Shown: positions 16,748 to 25,691 of the stretch, one piece after another
Numbering within the stretch: position 1 is the stretch's first letter
Layout: every line of letters starts with the position of its first letter
Source: Lachnospiraceae bacterium
GTDB taxonomy: Bacteria; Bacillota; Clostridia; Lachnospirales; Lachnospiraceae
DNA length: 64,000 nucleotides
Reading direction: 5' to 3'
Assembly (NCBI GenBank): GCA_902363555.1
Contig: CABJAM010000006.1
Coordinates: 141,854-205,853 of the forward strand
The notes under the pieces: model-generated
Told to the model about the DNA's origin: nothing
The model's input: only the letters and a program-made list of their open reading frames with translations
Databases searched by the model: none
Position numbers and translations under genes: made by a program

Positions 16748-18904
16748 ATGGAGCGTTCTGTATATTTTGACGGATGGTTAAAGGATCAATATTGTTTTCA
16801 TCCAAGCATGCCGATGCGGAGCACGGTAGCGCTGGAGGATCTGGAGAGCTTTCACGCCACAATGCTGGTGTGGGCCGGCCTGGGCGGAGGAAGCATCTCC
16901 CTGCCCTTTTTGCACCATGAGGCTTTCGGGCCGGTAGATCCCCGCCTTCGGATGTATGGCTATATGAATGACGCGGAATTTATCCGCCGCTGCAATGCGC
17001 GGGGCATCAAGCTGTTTGGCATCGTGTTTGAAGTGCAGGGATGGGAGTTTCCTGCCGAGTTCGGCCCAGGGGGAGAGCTGCTGGGTCTGAATCTTACAGA
17101 CGGCAGGACCAACGGTTTTTATGGACTGCGGGAATTTTCCAAACAGGAGCATGAGCAGCTATTTGAAAAAAAGTGGCATGATTTCTATCCTGACGGGGTG
17201 AAAAACAGCGATGGGCAGGAAGTGACCGATCTATTGGAGGAGTGTGCCGCCCGGGATTACCATGGCCGTCCGATTCACGCCCAGTGGGTGGAACAGGAGG
17301 GCGACGGACAGTACTGTTACCAGATGTGCCGGAACAATCCTGTATGGAGAGAATATCTGAAGAAGATCATTATGCTGCAGATCGACGCCGGCGTGGCGGG
17401 CGTGCAGTTGGACGAAAGCGAGCTTCCTATCACAGCCCTGCGCCATGGCGGCTGTTTCTGTAAGGACTGCAGGAAGGGCTTTACAAAGTATCTTCGTAAG
17501 CTTCGGGCAAAGGGCGCGCTGGATTTGCGTTACCAGGAATTGGACCTTGATAACTTTGACTATAAAGCGTATATTTTGGAAAACGGAATTGACTTCCCGG
17601 ATGGCGAGGATGTACCATTATTTCGGGAGTATTGGGAATTTCAGTTGACCCAGATCACAAAATATTTTACGGAGCTTACGGATTTTATCCGCAGCTACAG
17701 TCTTAAAACCCGGGGGGAGGCCGTACTTGTTTCAGGAAACTTTTTCAATGGCTCTCCGGTGTACTACACTATCCGGAATACGGTGGATGTGGTGACCACA
17801 GAGATGGAAGCCACCCTGTTTCGTCAGCCTCACTGGTACCGCTATATCAGCGGCTTTTCTGGGAATAAGGATGCAGTGATCGCAGAAAATCCCTATGGAG
17901 GTATTATTCCAGAGCTGGTGGATCAGTTAAATCGCGGAAAAGGCAGCGACCTCTACCGCCTGTTTTTGCTGGAAGCCACTGCCTATGGCTGCAATATGGC
18001 GATCCCCTACGGCGGATGGATGGGCAATACGAGGAAGGACGCCTTTTGTCCGCCCAAGGAGGTAAGCCGACAGGTGGCGGATTATCTGGCGGCGAACGAC
18101 GGACGTATGAGCCGGGTTTCCGGGGCTAAGGTGGCGGTATTATATAGCTGGCCCAGCAACTACTGGATCGAGTCCACCAAGAAATCCACAGGAAATTTGA
18201 AGGCCGATGCGAACAGTATTCTTTTCTTTACGCCGACCAATCTGGACGACCCAAATACTACCCGGCTGCCCTTCTGGGAGGCCATCCGGTGGATGAGCGG
18301 GCAGCAGGCGATCTATGACGTGGTGACGCTTTGCGGAAGCTTTGTGGCGGATGACTTTTCACCGGAAGTGCTGGAGGGCTACGAGCTGGTAGTTGCACCG
18401 GAGTGCACTGTGCTGACAAAAAAACAGAAGGCGGGCTTAAGAGGTTTTGTGGAGGCCGGAGGCAGGCTTTTGGTATTTGGACAGATCGCAGTGGATGACA
18501 GCGATTTTTCCACATGGCTGAGGGCGCAGCCCAGCGTTGTATCTTGCGAAAATCCTACAGAAAAGGCTGCCGCGCTGGAAAGCTTTTGTAAAGGCTATGG
18601 CCAGGCAGCAAAAGAGGTACTGAGCGTGACTGTGAATAAGCCGGAGCTGGGCATCCAGACCCATCGTCTGGAAAGTGGAATGGCAGTACACCTCCTGAAC
18701 TATCATTATGATACCGCGCAGGACGCCTGTATACCGGAGGAGGGCATCCTTCTTAATGTTCCGGTGAAGAAGGCGCCGCAGAAGGTATGCTGGTACGGTT
18801 TCGGGGAGGAACCCTCAGAGCCGGATTACACTTACGACGGAACCTGTATCACAGTGACATTGCCGGCACTGCGCATTTACGGCATTGCAGAGATTACGGA
18901 ATAA
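16748..18904 (+). CDS. Putative glycoside hydrolase, GH42/GHL6-like architecture
   Basis: A 718-residue protein I cannot place in a numbered family with confidence. Residues 1-430 look like a (beta/alpha)8 barrel. The segment GVAGVQLDESELPI (about 216-229) has the placement of a catalytic-acid strand and is followed by a C-x-C-x-x-C cluster (GGCFCKDCRKGF), seen in GHL6-type and GH42-like proteins and possibly metal-binding. Residues about 480-600 resemble a beta-galactosidase trimerisation domain (FVEAGGRLLVFG), followed by a beta domain. No signal peptide. It starts 14 bp after rpiB and ends 12 bp before a GH106-like gene, so it is firmly within the operon. Confidence 0.68.
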   Translation: MERSVYFDGWLKDQYCFHPSMPMRSTVALEDLESFHATMLVWAGLGGGSISLPFLHHEAFGPVDPRLRMYGYMNDAEFIRRCNARGIKLFGIVFEVQGWEFPAEFGPGGELLGLNLTDGRTNGFYGLREFSKQEHEQLFEKKWHDFYPDGVKNSDGQEVTDLLEECAARDYHGRPIHAQWVEQEGDGQYCYQMCRNNPVWREYLKKIIMLQIDAGVAGVQLDESELPITALRHGGCFCKDCRKGFTKYLRKLRAKGALDLRYQELDLDNFDYKAYILENGIDFPDGEDVPLFREYWEFQLTQITKYFTELTDFIRSYSLKTRGEAVLVSGNFFNGSPVYYTIRNTVDVVTTEMEATLFRQPHWYRYISGFSGNKDAVIAENPYGGIIPELVDQLNRGKGSDLYRLFLLEATAYGCNMAIPYGGWMGNTRKDAFCPPKEVSRQVADYLAANDGRMSRVSGAKVAVLYSWPSNYWIESTKKSTGNLKADANSILFFTPTNLDDPNTTRLPFWEAIRWMSGQQAIYDVVTLCGSFVADDFSPEVLEGYELVVAPECTVLTKKQKAGLRGFVEAGGRLLVFGQIAVDDSDFSTWLRAQPSVVSCENPTEKAAALESFCKGYGQAAKEVLSVTVNKPELGIQTHRLESGMAVHLLNYHYDTAQDACIPEEGILLNVPVKKAPQKVCWYGFGEEPSEPDYTYDGTCITVTLPALRIYGIAEITE

Positions 18905-18916
18905 GGAGACAAAACG

Positions 18917-21900
18917 ATGGCAGCTTACAATATTTTGACAAAGGGAGAACCCCTGACCCGTGAAAAATTTTTCTCCCCGGCCAGAGAGTTCGGAATTATG
19001 CCCTTCTGGTTTTGGAACGGAAAGCTTACATATGAGGAGATGGAATATCAGCTCAGAGAATATTATGACAAAGGAATCCCGGCCATATATATTCATTCCC
19101 GATTCGGCATTAACGACCATGTGCCTTACATATCCGAGGACTGGTTCGATCGGGTAAAATTTACGGTGGAAAAGGCCCAGGAGATTGGTCTGCAGGTGTG
19201 GGTTTACGATGAGTACAACTGGCCCAGCGGAACGGCCGGCCAGACCATTATGCGCGACCGCCCCAAACTGACCAACCGTTATCTGGAAGTGATCGAGGAT
19301 GATATTCCAGGCCAGTATTTTACATTTATGGAAGGAACAGATTCCCGCTACAATGACTTGGAACAGAGCGAACCGGTTTATGCCTGCGCTATTTTAAAGA
19401 AGGATCTGGAGGAGGGCAATCCCAATTTTATCAATCTTATGCCCTCGCTCTGTTTTGACAAGGTGATCTCCTGGGAGGCGCCTCCCGGGCCGTGGAAGCT
19501 GTTCTTCTTTATAGAAAGGCAGGCTTCCTGGTATGCGGATGTACTAAACCCGGAGACGACGAAAGAATTTTTAAACCGGACCCATGAGCGGTACAAGGCG
19601 GCTGTTGGCAAGGAGAATTTTGGCGATAAGGTGCGGGGCTTCTACACGGACGAACCGGCGATGTTCTATTTTGAAATTTTCCATGATAATAAGACACTGC
19701 CATGGTCCGCCCAGATGTTCAAGATTTTTCGGGAGCGGAAGGGATATGATCTGAAGCCCTTATTGCCCATGCTGTATTATTCCATCGGTGAACAGACCGA
19801 GCAGGTCCGCTACGATTATTTCAGCGCACTGTCCGAGCAGTATGAGGAGACCTATTACAAACAGATCAGTGACTGGTGTCACGAGAATGACACTAATTTT
19901 ACCGGCCACCTCCTGTGCGAGGAGTCCATCCGCCTCCACGCCAGAACCGGCGGAAATCTGTTCCATATGCTTCGGCACATGGATATGACGGGCGTGGACC
20001 ATCTCTATCCACGGGTAGGAACAAGAGAGATGCCAAGTGAACATGTGGCCTTAAAAATTGCGTCCTCTGCGGCGCACCAAAATGGCAGTGAGCGGCTGAT
20101 TTGCGAATCCATGGGCGGCCTGTATTGGGATTGTACTATGGAGCGGATGAAATGGGTGGCCGACTGGGAGTATGTGCTGGGTGTGAATGTGCTAAATCCC
20201 CATGGCTTTCACTATTCCATCGAGGGCTCCAGAAAACGTGACTGGCCGCCCTCACAGTTCTATCATCATACATGGTGGCCGGAATATGCGGATTTTAACA
20301 GTTATATTTCCAGAATGGGTTATACGTTAAGCGGCGGTAAGCATATTGCCAAGCTGGCGGTGCTCTATCCCATCAATACGGTTTGGGCGACCTACACACC
20401 ACAGGCGCCTACTGCTGTAGGCGCGCTTATTGAGGCGGAGTTCCCCTATCTGGCGGACCGTTTGCTTCGGCTCCATGTGGATTATGATTATCTGGATGAG
20501 GATATTTTAGCCGACTGCCAGCTAAAGGACGGCAGGCTGTGTATCCGTGAGGAAGCGTATGAAGCTCTTTTGCTGCCGGCCATGACCCACATTAAGGCAT
20601 CGACCCTGGATATGCTGGAAAAGTTCGTAGCAGCCGGAGGTAAGGTGCTGGCCGATACACTTCTGCCCATGCAGTGTATATCCGGCGGGGCAGAGGATTT
20701 TGATGCTCGTATACGGGCACTTTTTGGCATGGATGGAAAAGCTGTGCGGGAAGCCTATGAAGCAGGAAAAGCGGTTCCCTATGCCCTTCACAGAACGACT
20801 CACGGGCCGGGGCTGTGCCTGTTCGCAGAGGGCCGTGGCTTTTTTGCAGATGGGGAGTTGGAGACGCTGCGCAGCGCGGTGCTTTCTCTGGTGGAACCGG
20901 AAATCGTTATTGACAGCGAGGAAATCTTCTACCTGCACCATATAAAAAATGAGGAGAATCTGTTCTTCCTTGTAAATCCTACGATGGAGGCTGTGGACGC
21001 AAAGATCACTCTGGATGGAGCTTTTGCACCGGAGCAGTGGAATTTAGAGGACGGAAGCATTGAGCCCATTTATATATATAAGATTGAAGAAAATAAGACC
21101 ACTTTTCCCCTTCATTTTGAGCCCTGCGGCTCCGCTATGATCAGTGCGGCGGGTTACCAGGGGCAGCCCCATCTGGAGGAAGCAAACTTTACCGTGCTGT
21201 CCTTTGATGGAAAGACGATCCGGGGCGTTGGCGGCGAAAACGAAAAATATGCCGTGGCTGTGTGCGGGAATGAGAAAAAAGCTGTTACGGCGTTGGCTGC
21301 CGGTACGGCCCGGGAGATTTCTCTGCCGAAGACCTGGGAGTTTGCCTTAGATAAGCCCAATTGTATACTGACCGGAGATTTTAAAATGCGCTATGCCTGT
21401 CCGGAGGAGGGCGAAGCCGTGGCCCGGGAGGTTTGCCGGGAAGATTATGCCTTTGAGGGCTGGTACGAATTTAAGATGGGCGCCTGGGAGATGCAGCTTC
21501 CCACCGAGCGGGATGTGGATGATTATCCGGTGGAGCTGTGGTATGCGGCCCGGATCCGGGCAGATTATGTGCCAGAGGACGCCATGCTTTTAATCGACGG
21601 ATTTGCCGGAAGCGGTTTTACCCTATATGCTAATGGACAGAAGGTGGAGGGCCCCTTTGGCCGAAGCTGGCTGGATGCGGAGATTTTGCAGGCCCCTGTT
21701 GGCGCACTGCTAAAGGTGGGGTTGAATACGGTGGCTGTGAAGCTGACCGTGACAAAAAAGAGCGATGGTATGCTGGATCTTTTGAAAATTACAGGAGATT
21801 TCCGTGTGGAGATGCGACAGGAGCTGCCGGTGATCACGGCGCCCTCACGGGAGCTGACCACCGGGAACTGGACCGCGATGGGATATCCCTACTATTCCGG

Positions 21901-22198
21901 CGCCGGAAGCTATACAGGAACGGTGATCCTGCCAGAGGATATGGACGGGTACCGCATGATGCTAAAAGGTGAGGTTGGCTCTGATATACTGGAGGCTTCC
22001 GTCAACGGAGGGGAACTGAGGAAACGTCTGTGGAGACCTTATGCCATTGACCTCACCGGACAAGTACATACCGGGGAAAACAAGCTCACGGTGCGCGTAG
22101 TGAATACACTGGTCAACCTTCTGGAAGGGCATATACAGGCGTCCGGCGCCCAGAGCCTGACCCTCATGGCAGAGCCTGTATTTGAACTGAATGTATGA
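18917..22198 (+). CDS. GH106-like glycoside hydrolase (alpha-L-rhamnosidase-type)
   Basis: A 1093-residue protein. The N-terminal segment (PFWFWNGKLTYEEMEYQL, then WVYDEYNWPSG) is characteristic of the GH106 alpha-L-rhamnosidase family and related large multidomain hydrolases. A barrel (about 30-440) is followed by a glutamine-amidotransferase-like domain (about 480-640), and the C-terminal ~350 residues are galactose-binding-like jelly-roll domains. No signal peptide. A true rhamnosidase function is suggested by family only; the window also contains a rhamnulose-1-phosphate aldolase 25 kb away. Translation starts behind AAGGAGA, 12 bp after the preceding gene. Confidence 0.75.
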   Translation: MAAYNILTKGEPLTREKFFSPAREFGIMPFWFWNGKLTYEEMEYQLREYYDKGIPAIYIHSRFGINDHVPYISEDWFDRVKFTVEKAQEIGLQVWVYDEYNWPSGTAGQTIMRDRPKLTNRYLEVIEDDIPGQYFTFMEGTDSRYNDLEQSEPVYACAILKKDLEEGNPNFINLMPSLCFDKVISWEAPPGPWKLFFFIERQASWYADVLNPETTKEFLNRTHERYKAAVGKENFGDKVRGFYTDEPAMFYFEIFHDNKTLPWSAQMFKIFRERKGYDLKPLLPMLYYSIGEQTEQVRYDYFSALSEQYEETYYKQISDWCHENDTNFTGHLLCEESIRLHARTGGNLFHMLRHMDMTGVDHLYPRVGTREMPSEHVALKIASSAAHQNGSERLICESMGGLYWDCTMERMKWVADWEYVLGVNVLNPHGFHYSIEGSRKRDWPPSQFYHHTWWPEYADFNSYISRMGYTLSGGKHIAKLAVLYPINTVWATYTPQAPTAVGALIEAEFPYLADRLLRLHVDYDYLDEDILADCQLKDGRLCIREEAYEALLLPAMTHIKASTLDMLEKFVAAGGKVLADTLLPMQCISGGAEDFDARIRALFGMDGKAVREAYEAGKAVPYALHRTTHGPGLCLFAEGRGFFADGELETLRSAVLSLVEPEIVIDSEEIFYLHHIKNEENLFFLVNPTMEAVDAKITLDGAFAPEQWNLEDGSIEPIYIYKIEENKTTFPLHFEPCGSAMISAAGYQGQPHLEEANFTVLSFDGKTIRGVGGENEKYAVAVCGNEKKAVTALAAGTAREISLPKTWEFALDKPNCILTGDFKMRYACPEEGEAVAREVCREDYAFEGWYEFKMGAWEMQLPTERDVDDYPVELWYAARIRADYVPEDAMLLIDGFAGSGFTLYANGQKVEGPFGRSWLDAEILQAPVGALLKVGLNTVAVKLTVTKKSDGMLDLLKITGDFRVEMRQELPVITAPSRELTTGNWTAMGYPYYSGAGSYTGTVILPEDMDGYRMMLKGEVGSDILEASVNGGELRKRLWRPYAIDLTGQVHTGENKLTVRVVNTLVNLLEGHIQASGAQSLTLMAEPVFELNV

Positions 22199-22240
22199 TG
22201 CGGCGTGGAGAGCCAAAACTTACCCATTGAAAATAACGAT

Positions 22241-22262
22241 AGCTTTCGGCCGATCGAAAGCT
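22241..22262 (+). other. Intra-operon hairpin
   Basis: AGCTTTCG and CGAAAGCT form a perfect 8-bp stem with a 6-nt loop in the 85-bp gap before the GH4 gene. No T-run follows. It is probably an mRNA stability or processing structure rather than a terminator. Confidence 0.5.
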
Positions 22263-22283
22263 GATCAGAAAGAAGGCAGAATA

Positions 22284-23684
22284 ATGAAGCTTGTATTAAT
22301 TGGCGGCGGCAGTGTCCGCACCTACTATTTTGTAGAATCTCTTTTAAAGTTCTGTAAACGGCTTCAGATCACCGAGCTGTCCATCATGGACAATGACCCG
22401 GTAAAGCTGGAGATTTTCGGCGGTTTTGCCGTATATCTGGCAGAACACAGTGAGGAAAATTTAAAGGTGGAGCTTACCGGAAATCTGAAGGCGGCGGTGA
22501 AGGATGCGGATTTTGCAGTAACCACAGTCCGCTCCGGCAAGGATGAGGCGCGCTGTAAAGACGAGCGCATTGCGCTGGATTACGGCGTCATCGGTCAGGA
22601 GACCACGGGGGCCGGAGGCTATTCCTACGCTACCCGTTCGATCCCTGCGATGCTGGAAATCTGTAAAGCCATCAGGGAATATGCAAAGCCGGGTGTGATC
22701 ACCTTTAATTTTACCAATCCTTCCGGGCTGGTGACTCAGGCGATGCATGACGCAGGATATGAAGTGATCGGTATATGTGATAACGCTACGGGGATTAAGA
22801 TGGATCTGTCCGAGGCCCTTCACGTAGGCGGCGGTGATATGTATGTGCGGGTCTATGGGTTAAATCATTTATCCTGGGCAGACCGGGTGGAGATTGGCGG
22901 CCATGATATTTTACCGGAGCTGTTAAAGCGGGATAATTTTGTGGAGAACTTTCATCAATTCGCCTATTTTGACAAGGATCTGATCCGTACCATCAAAAAA
23001 ATCCCCAATGGTTATCTGTATTATTTCTATCACCGGGAAAAAGCTCTGGCGAATATCATGGCTGCCAAGGCTACCCGGGGCGAGAGCATTCATGCCATCA
23101 ATGAACGGATGATGGCGGAGCTTACCCGGATGGATGTGCATACCCAGGCCAAAGAAATGATTGAGATTTACCGCAGATTTATGCAGGAGCGGGAGGGAAG
23201 CTATATGCAGATGGAAACCGGAGGTATTTCCCATCCCGCAAAGATCGACGTGCACACGCTGGGAATACCGGAGCTTAGCACCGTCGGGGAGAGTCCGGAG
23301 ATTTACGAGGGCTATGCAGGCGTGGCTTTTAATTATATCGAGAGTGTGGTTCGCAATAAGCCCATCGATCTGGCGCTGTGTGTGCCCAACAATGGTTCCA
23401 TCGAAGGCCTTGAAGATGATGACGTGGTGGAGGTTACATGTATTGTCGATAAAGACGGCGCCAGGCCGGTACATATCGGCGCAATGCCCGAGGACGAATA
23501 TCTGCTGACCCGGACGATTAAGCGGTATGAAAAGTTGACGGTGGCCGCAGTGCGGGAGCGCTCCTTAGAGCTTGGAACAATGGCGCTCATGCAGCACCCG
23601 CTGGTAGGGAGCTATTCGCTGGCAAAACAACTGGTAAAGGAATACGCAGCGATCAACGAGCCCTACACAGGCGCATGGAGGTAA
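22284..23684 (+). CDS. GH4-family NAD-dependent glycosidase
   Basis: A 466-residue GH4 enzyme. The Rossmann start MKLVLIGGGSVRT, the central QETTGAGGYSYATRSIP, a metal-binding Cys in GICDNATG and a His in GLNHLSW are typical. GH4 enzymes use NAD+ to oxidise C3 of the sugar, eliminate the aglycone and re-reduce, and act on alpha- or beta-glycosides, often 6-phosphorylated. No PTS is encoded nearby, so a non-phosphorylated glycoside may be the substrate. Start 22284 is preferred over the upstream TTG/ATG extension because GAAAGAAGG precedes it. A C3-oxidising enzyme beside an allose (C3-epimer) pathway is notable. Confidence 0.87.
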   Translation: MKLVLIGGGSVRTYYFVESLLKFCKRLQITELSIMDNDPVKLEIFGGFAVYLAEHSEENLKVELTGNLKAAVKDADFAVTTVRSGKDEARCKDERIALDYGVIGQETTGAGGYSYATRSIPAMLEICKAIREYAKPGVITFNFTNPSGLVTQAMHDAGYEVIGICDNATGIKMDLSEALHVGGGDMYVRVYGLNHLSWADRVEIGGHDILPELLKRDNFVENFHQFAYFDKDLIRTIKKIPNGYLYYFYHREKALANIMAAKATRGESIHAINERMMAELTRMDVHTQAKEMIEIYRRFMQEREGSYMQMETGGISHPAKIDVHTLGIPELSTVGESPEIYEGYAGVAFNYIESVVRNKPIDLALCVPNNGSIEGLEDDDVVEVTCIVDKDGARPVHIGAMPEDEYLLTRTIKRYEKLTVAAVRERSLELGTMALMQHPLVGSYSLAKQLVKEYAAINEPYTGAWR

Positions 23685-23688
23685 GCGT

Positions 23689-24600
23689 ATGTTTGATGTA
23701 CTGTGTGTAAGTGACTGCTGCTGTGACCTGATCTTTCAGGGCCTTGCCCGTGTGCCGGCTCCGGGAACAGAGGAATACTGCCGGGAGCTTTTTATGCAGG
23801 CCGGAGGCGGTGCCAACACCCCTATGGGTCTTGCCCGGCTGGGAAGCCGGACGGCTTACCTGACGGCTGTGGGAACCGATGATATGGGCGCGCTGGTGGC
23901 CGGAAATCTTGCCCAGGCGGGCGTGGCCGGGGATTTCATTCAGCAAAGAAAAAACAGCCGTACCTGGGTCAGCGCAGTGCTGTCCACCCCGGCAGACCGG
24001 GCGTTTGCCTCCTATGCCGGAACAGATGTGAGCTGCACAAGAGAACAGCTTCTTGCGCTGGTAAAGCAGGCAAAATGGGTCCATACCTATACCTGTTACT
24101 GTGAAAAATTCCCTTTCTTACCGGAGGTATGCCGTATGGCCCACGTGCCTTTGTCACTGGATGCTACTTTCGGGGCGGAGGTCACCTTAAAGGACGTGGA
24201 AGCACTTCTTTTACAGGCGGAGCTATTTACTCCCAATGACCGGGAGGCCTGCCTGCTGACCGGGGAGACAGATCCCATCGCTGCGTTAAGAAAGCTGGCA
24301 GAGGTGTGCTCCAATGTGGTTGTGACCATGGGCGGCGACGGCTGCATAGCCGTCCTGGACGGGGGGATGTATCAGGTTTTGCCGCCCAGGGTGGACATGG
24401 TGGATGCAAACGGAGCCGGAGATCTTTTTAACGCGGGCCTGCTCTGGGCCAGACTCACAGGGATGGATGCCGAAGCTCAGCTTCGAATGGCCGCGGCCTC
24501 CGGGGCGCTGGCGGTGACCTATGCCGGCGGGATGAGCCCGCGGTATGACAAAAGCCTGGTGGAACAGTTGGCGCAGCAGGTTATAGTAAAACATTTATAA
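23689..24600 (+). CDS. PfkB-family carbohydrate kinase
   Basis: A 303-residue kinase with the N-terminal GGGANTPMGLARLG and C-terminal DANGAGDLFNAG signatures; the catalytic Asp is the one in GAGD. It starts 4 bp after the GH4 stop, so the two are translationally linked. It is distinct from the ribokinase at 8.5 kb (different N-terminus, several extra Cys). It could phosphorylate a ketose or deoxy-sugar acid released in the pathway, but the substrate cannot be determined. Confidence 0.85.
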   Translation: MFDVLCVSDCCCDLIFQGLARVPAPGTEEYCRELFMQAGGGANTPMGLARLGSRTAYLTAVGTDDMGALVAGNLAQAGVAGDFIQQRKNSRTWVSAVLSTPADRAFASYAGTDVSCTREQLLALVKQAKWVHTYTCYCEKFPFLPEVCRMAHVPLSLDATFGAEVTLKDVEALLLQAELFTPNDREACLLTGETDPIAALRKLAEVCSNVVVTMGGDGCIAVLDGGMYQVLPPRVDMVDANGAGDLFNAGLLWARLTGMDAEAQLRMAAASGALAVTYAGGMSPRYDKSLVEQLAQQVIVKHL

Positions 24601-24632
24601 GTAAAAAGATATGGACAGGAGGAGAGACTACT

Positions 24633-25691
24633 ATGGGGAGCCGTTTTAACAATATTATTGACGGGCATGTGCATATTTTCGGGCATGGGCTTGAGGGCGT
24701 GAAGGATATGCTGGCCTATGAGAAAAAACAGGGGTATACCGCCTGCAATTTTCTAAGCTGTGAATGCATGGGAGATGCAGCGCAAAATGCGCTGGGCATT
24801 TACTTAAAGGCCCTGGCACCGGAAAACTTTGCCTTCGGGGGCCTTACCTACCGGTATGACTGTGATTTTGCCAGGGAACTTGAGGAACTTCGTGAAATCG
24901 GTTTCGATGGCATGAAGATGGTGGAGAATAAGCCGACCCTGAGAAAGGAGTTGGGCGTTCCTTCAAACGACCCAAGGTATGACAGGTTTTATGAAAAGCT
25001 TCAGGAGGCGCAGATCCCGCTGGTTGCGCATGTGGCGGACCCGGAGGAGTGCTGGGACCGGGCGCTGATTCCCGACTGGGCCTATGATGCAGGGTATTTC
25101 TACGGGGATGGCACCTATGTAGCGAAGGAGACTTTGTATGCGGAGATGGAGGATGTGTTGTGCCGTTTCCCGGGGCTGAAGGTGATACTGGCCCACCTTT
25201 TCTTCATGTCCGCAGACCTGGAACGATTGACCGACCTGATGGAGCGCCATCCCAATGTCTGCCTGGATATCGTATCTGGCACAGAAATGTACTGGAATTT
25301 TGGCAAACGCAGCCAGGAATGGCGGGAATTTTTCATGCGCTATCAGGACCGTATCATCTACGGAACCGATAATATGAATCTCTATGATGCGGAGGAGATC
25401 CAAAACGCAGATATCACCAACGACCTGCAGCAAAGCTTTCTGGAAAGCAGTGGAACGGTTTTTGCATGGGATAAGCAGACGACGGGGATCGCTCTGCCTC
25501 AGGATGTCCTTCAAAAGATTTACCGCGGCAATTTCCTTGGCATGGTGGGAGGTGCTCCGCGGCCGCTGAATACAAAAACGGCTATCCGCTATTTAAGGGC
25601 CAGACTTTCCAATGAAAAACTTGCGGTGACGCAGGAGGAGAGAAAGGTCATCGAAGATGTGCTGGCATTTCTGACGGAGGAACAGGAATGA
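24633..25691 (+). CDS. Amidohydrolase-family metal-dependent hydrolase
   Basis: A 352-residue TIM-barrel hydrolase of the Amidohydro_2 type. DGHVHIFG gives the N-terminal H-x-H metal site, AHLFF a later His, and YGTDNMN the catalytic Asp. This family includes sugar lactonases, dihydroxybenzoate decarboxylases and related enzymes; in a sugar operon a lactonase role is plausible but inferred. It has a GGAGGAG ribosome binding site and overlaps the downstream GH31 start by 4 bp. Confidence 0.78.
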   Translation: MGSRFNNIIDGHVHIFGHGLEGVKDMLAYEKKQGYTACNFLSCECMGDAAQNALGIYLKALAPENFAFGGLTYRYDCDFARELEELREIGFDGMKMVENKPTLRKELGVPSNDPRYDRFYEKLQEAQIPLVAHVADPEECWDRALIPDWAYDAGYFYGDGTYVAKETLYAEMEDVLCRFPGLKVILAHLFFMSADLERLTDLMERHPNVCLDIVSGTEMYWNFGKRSQEWREFFMRYQDRIIYGTDNMNLYDAEEIQNADITNDLQQSFLESSGTVFAWDKQTTGIALPQDVLQKIYRGNFLGMVGGAPRPLNTKTAIRYLRARLSNEKLAVTQEERKVIEDVLAFLTEEQE

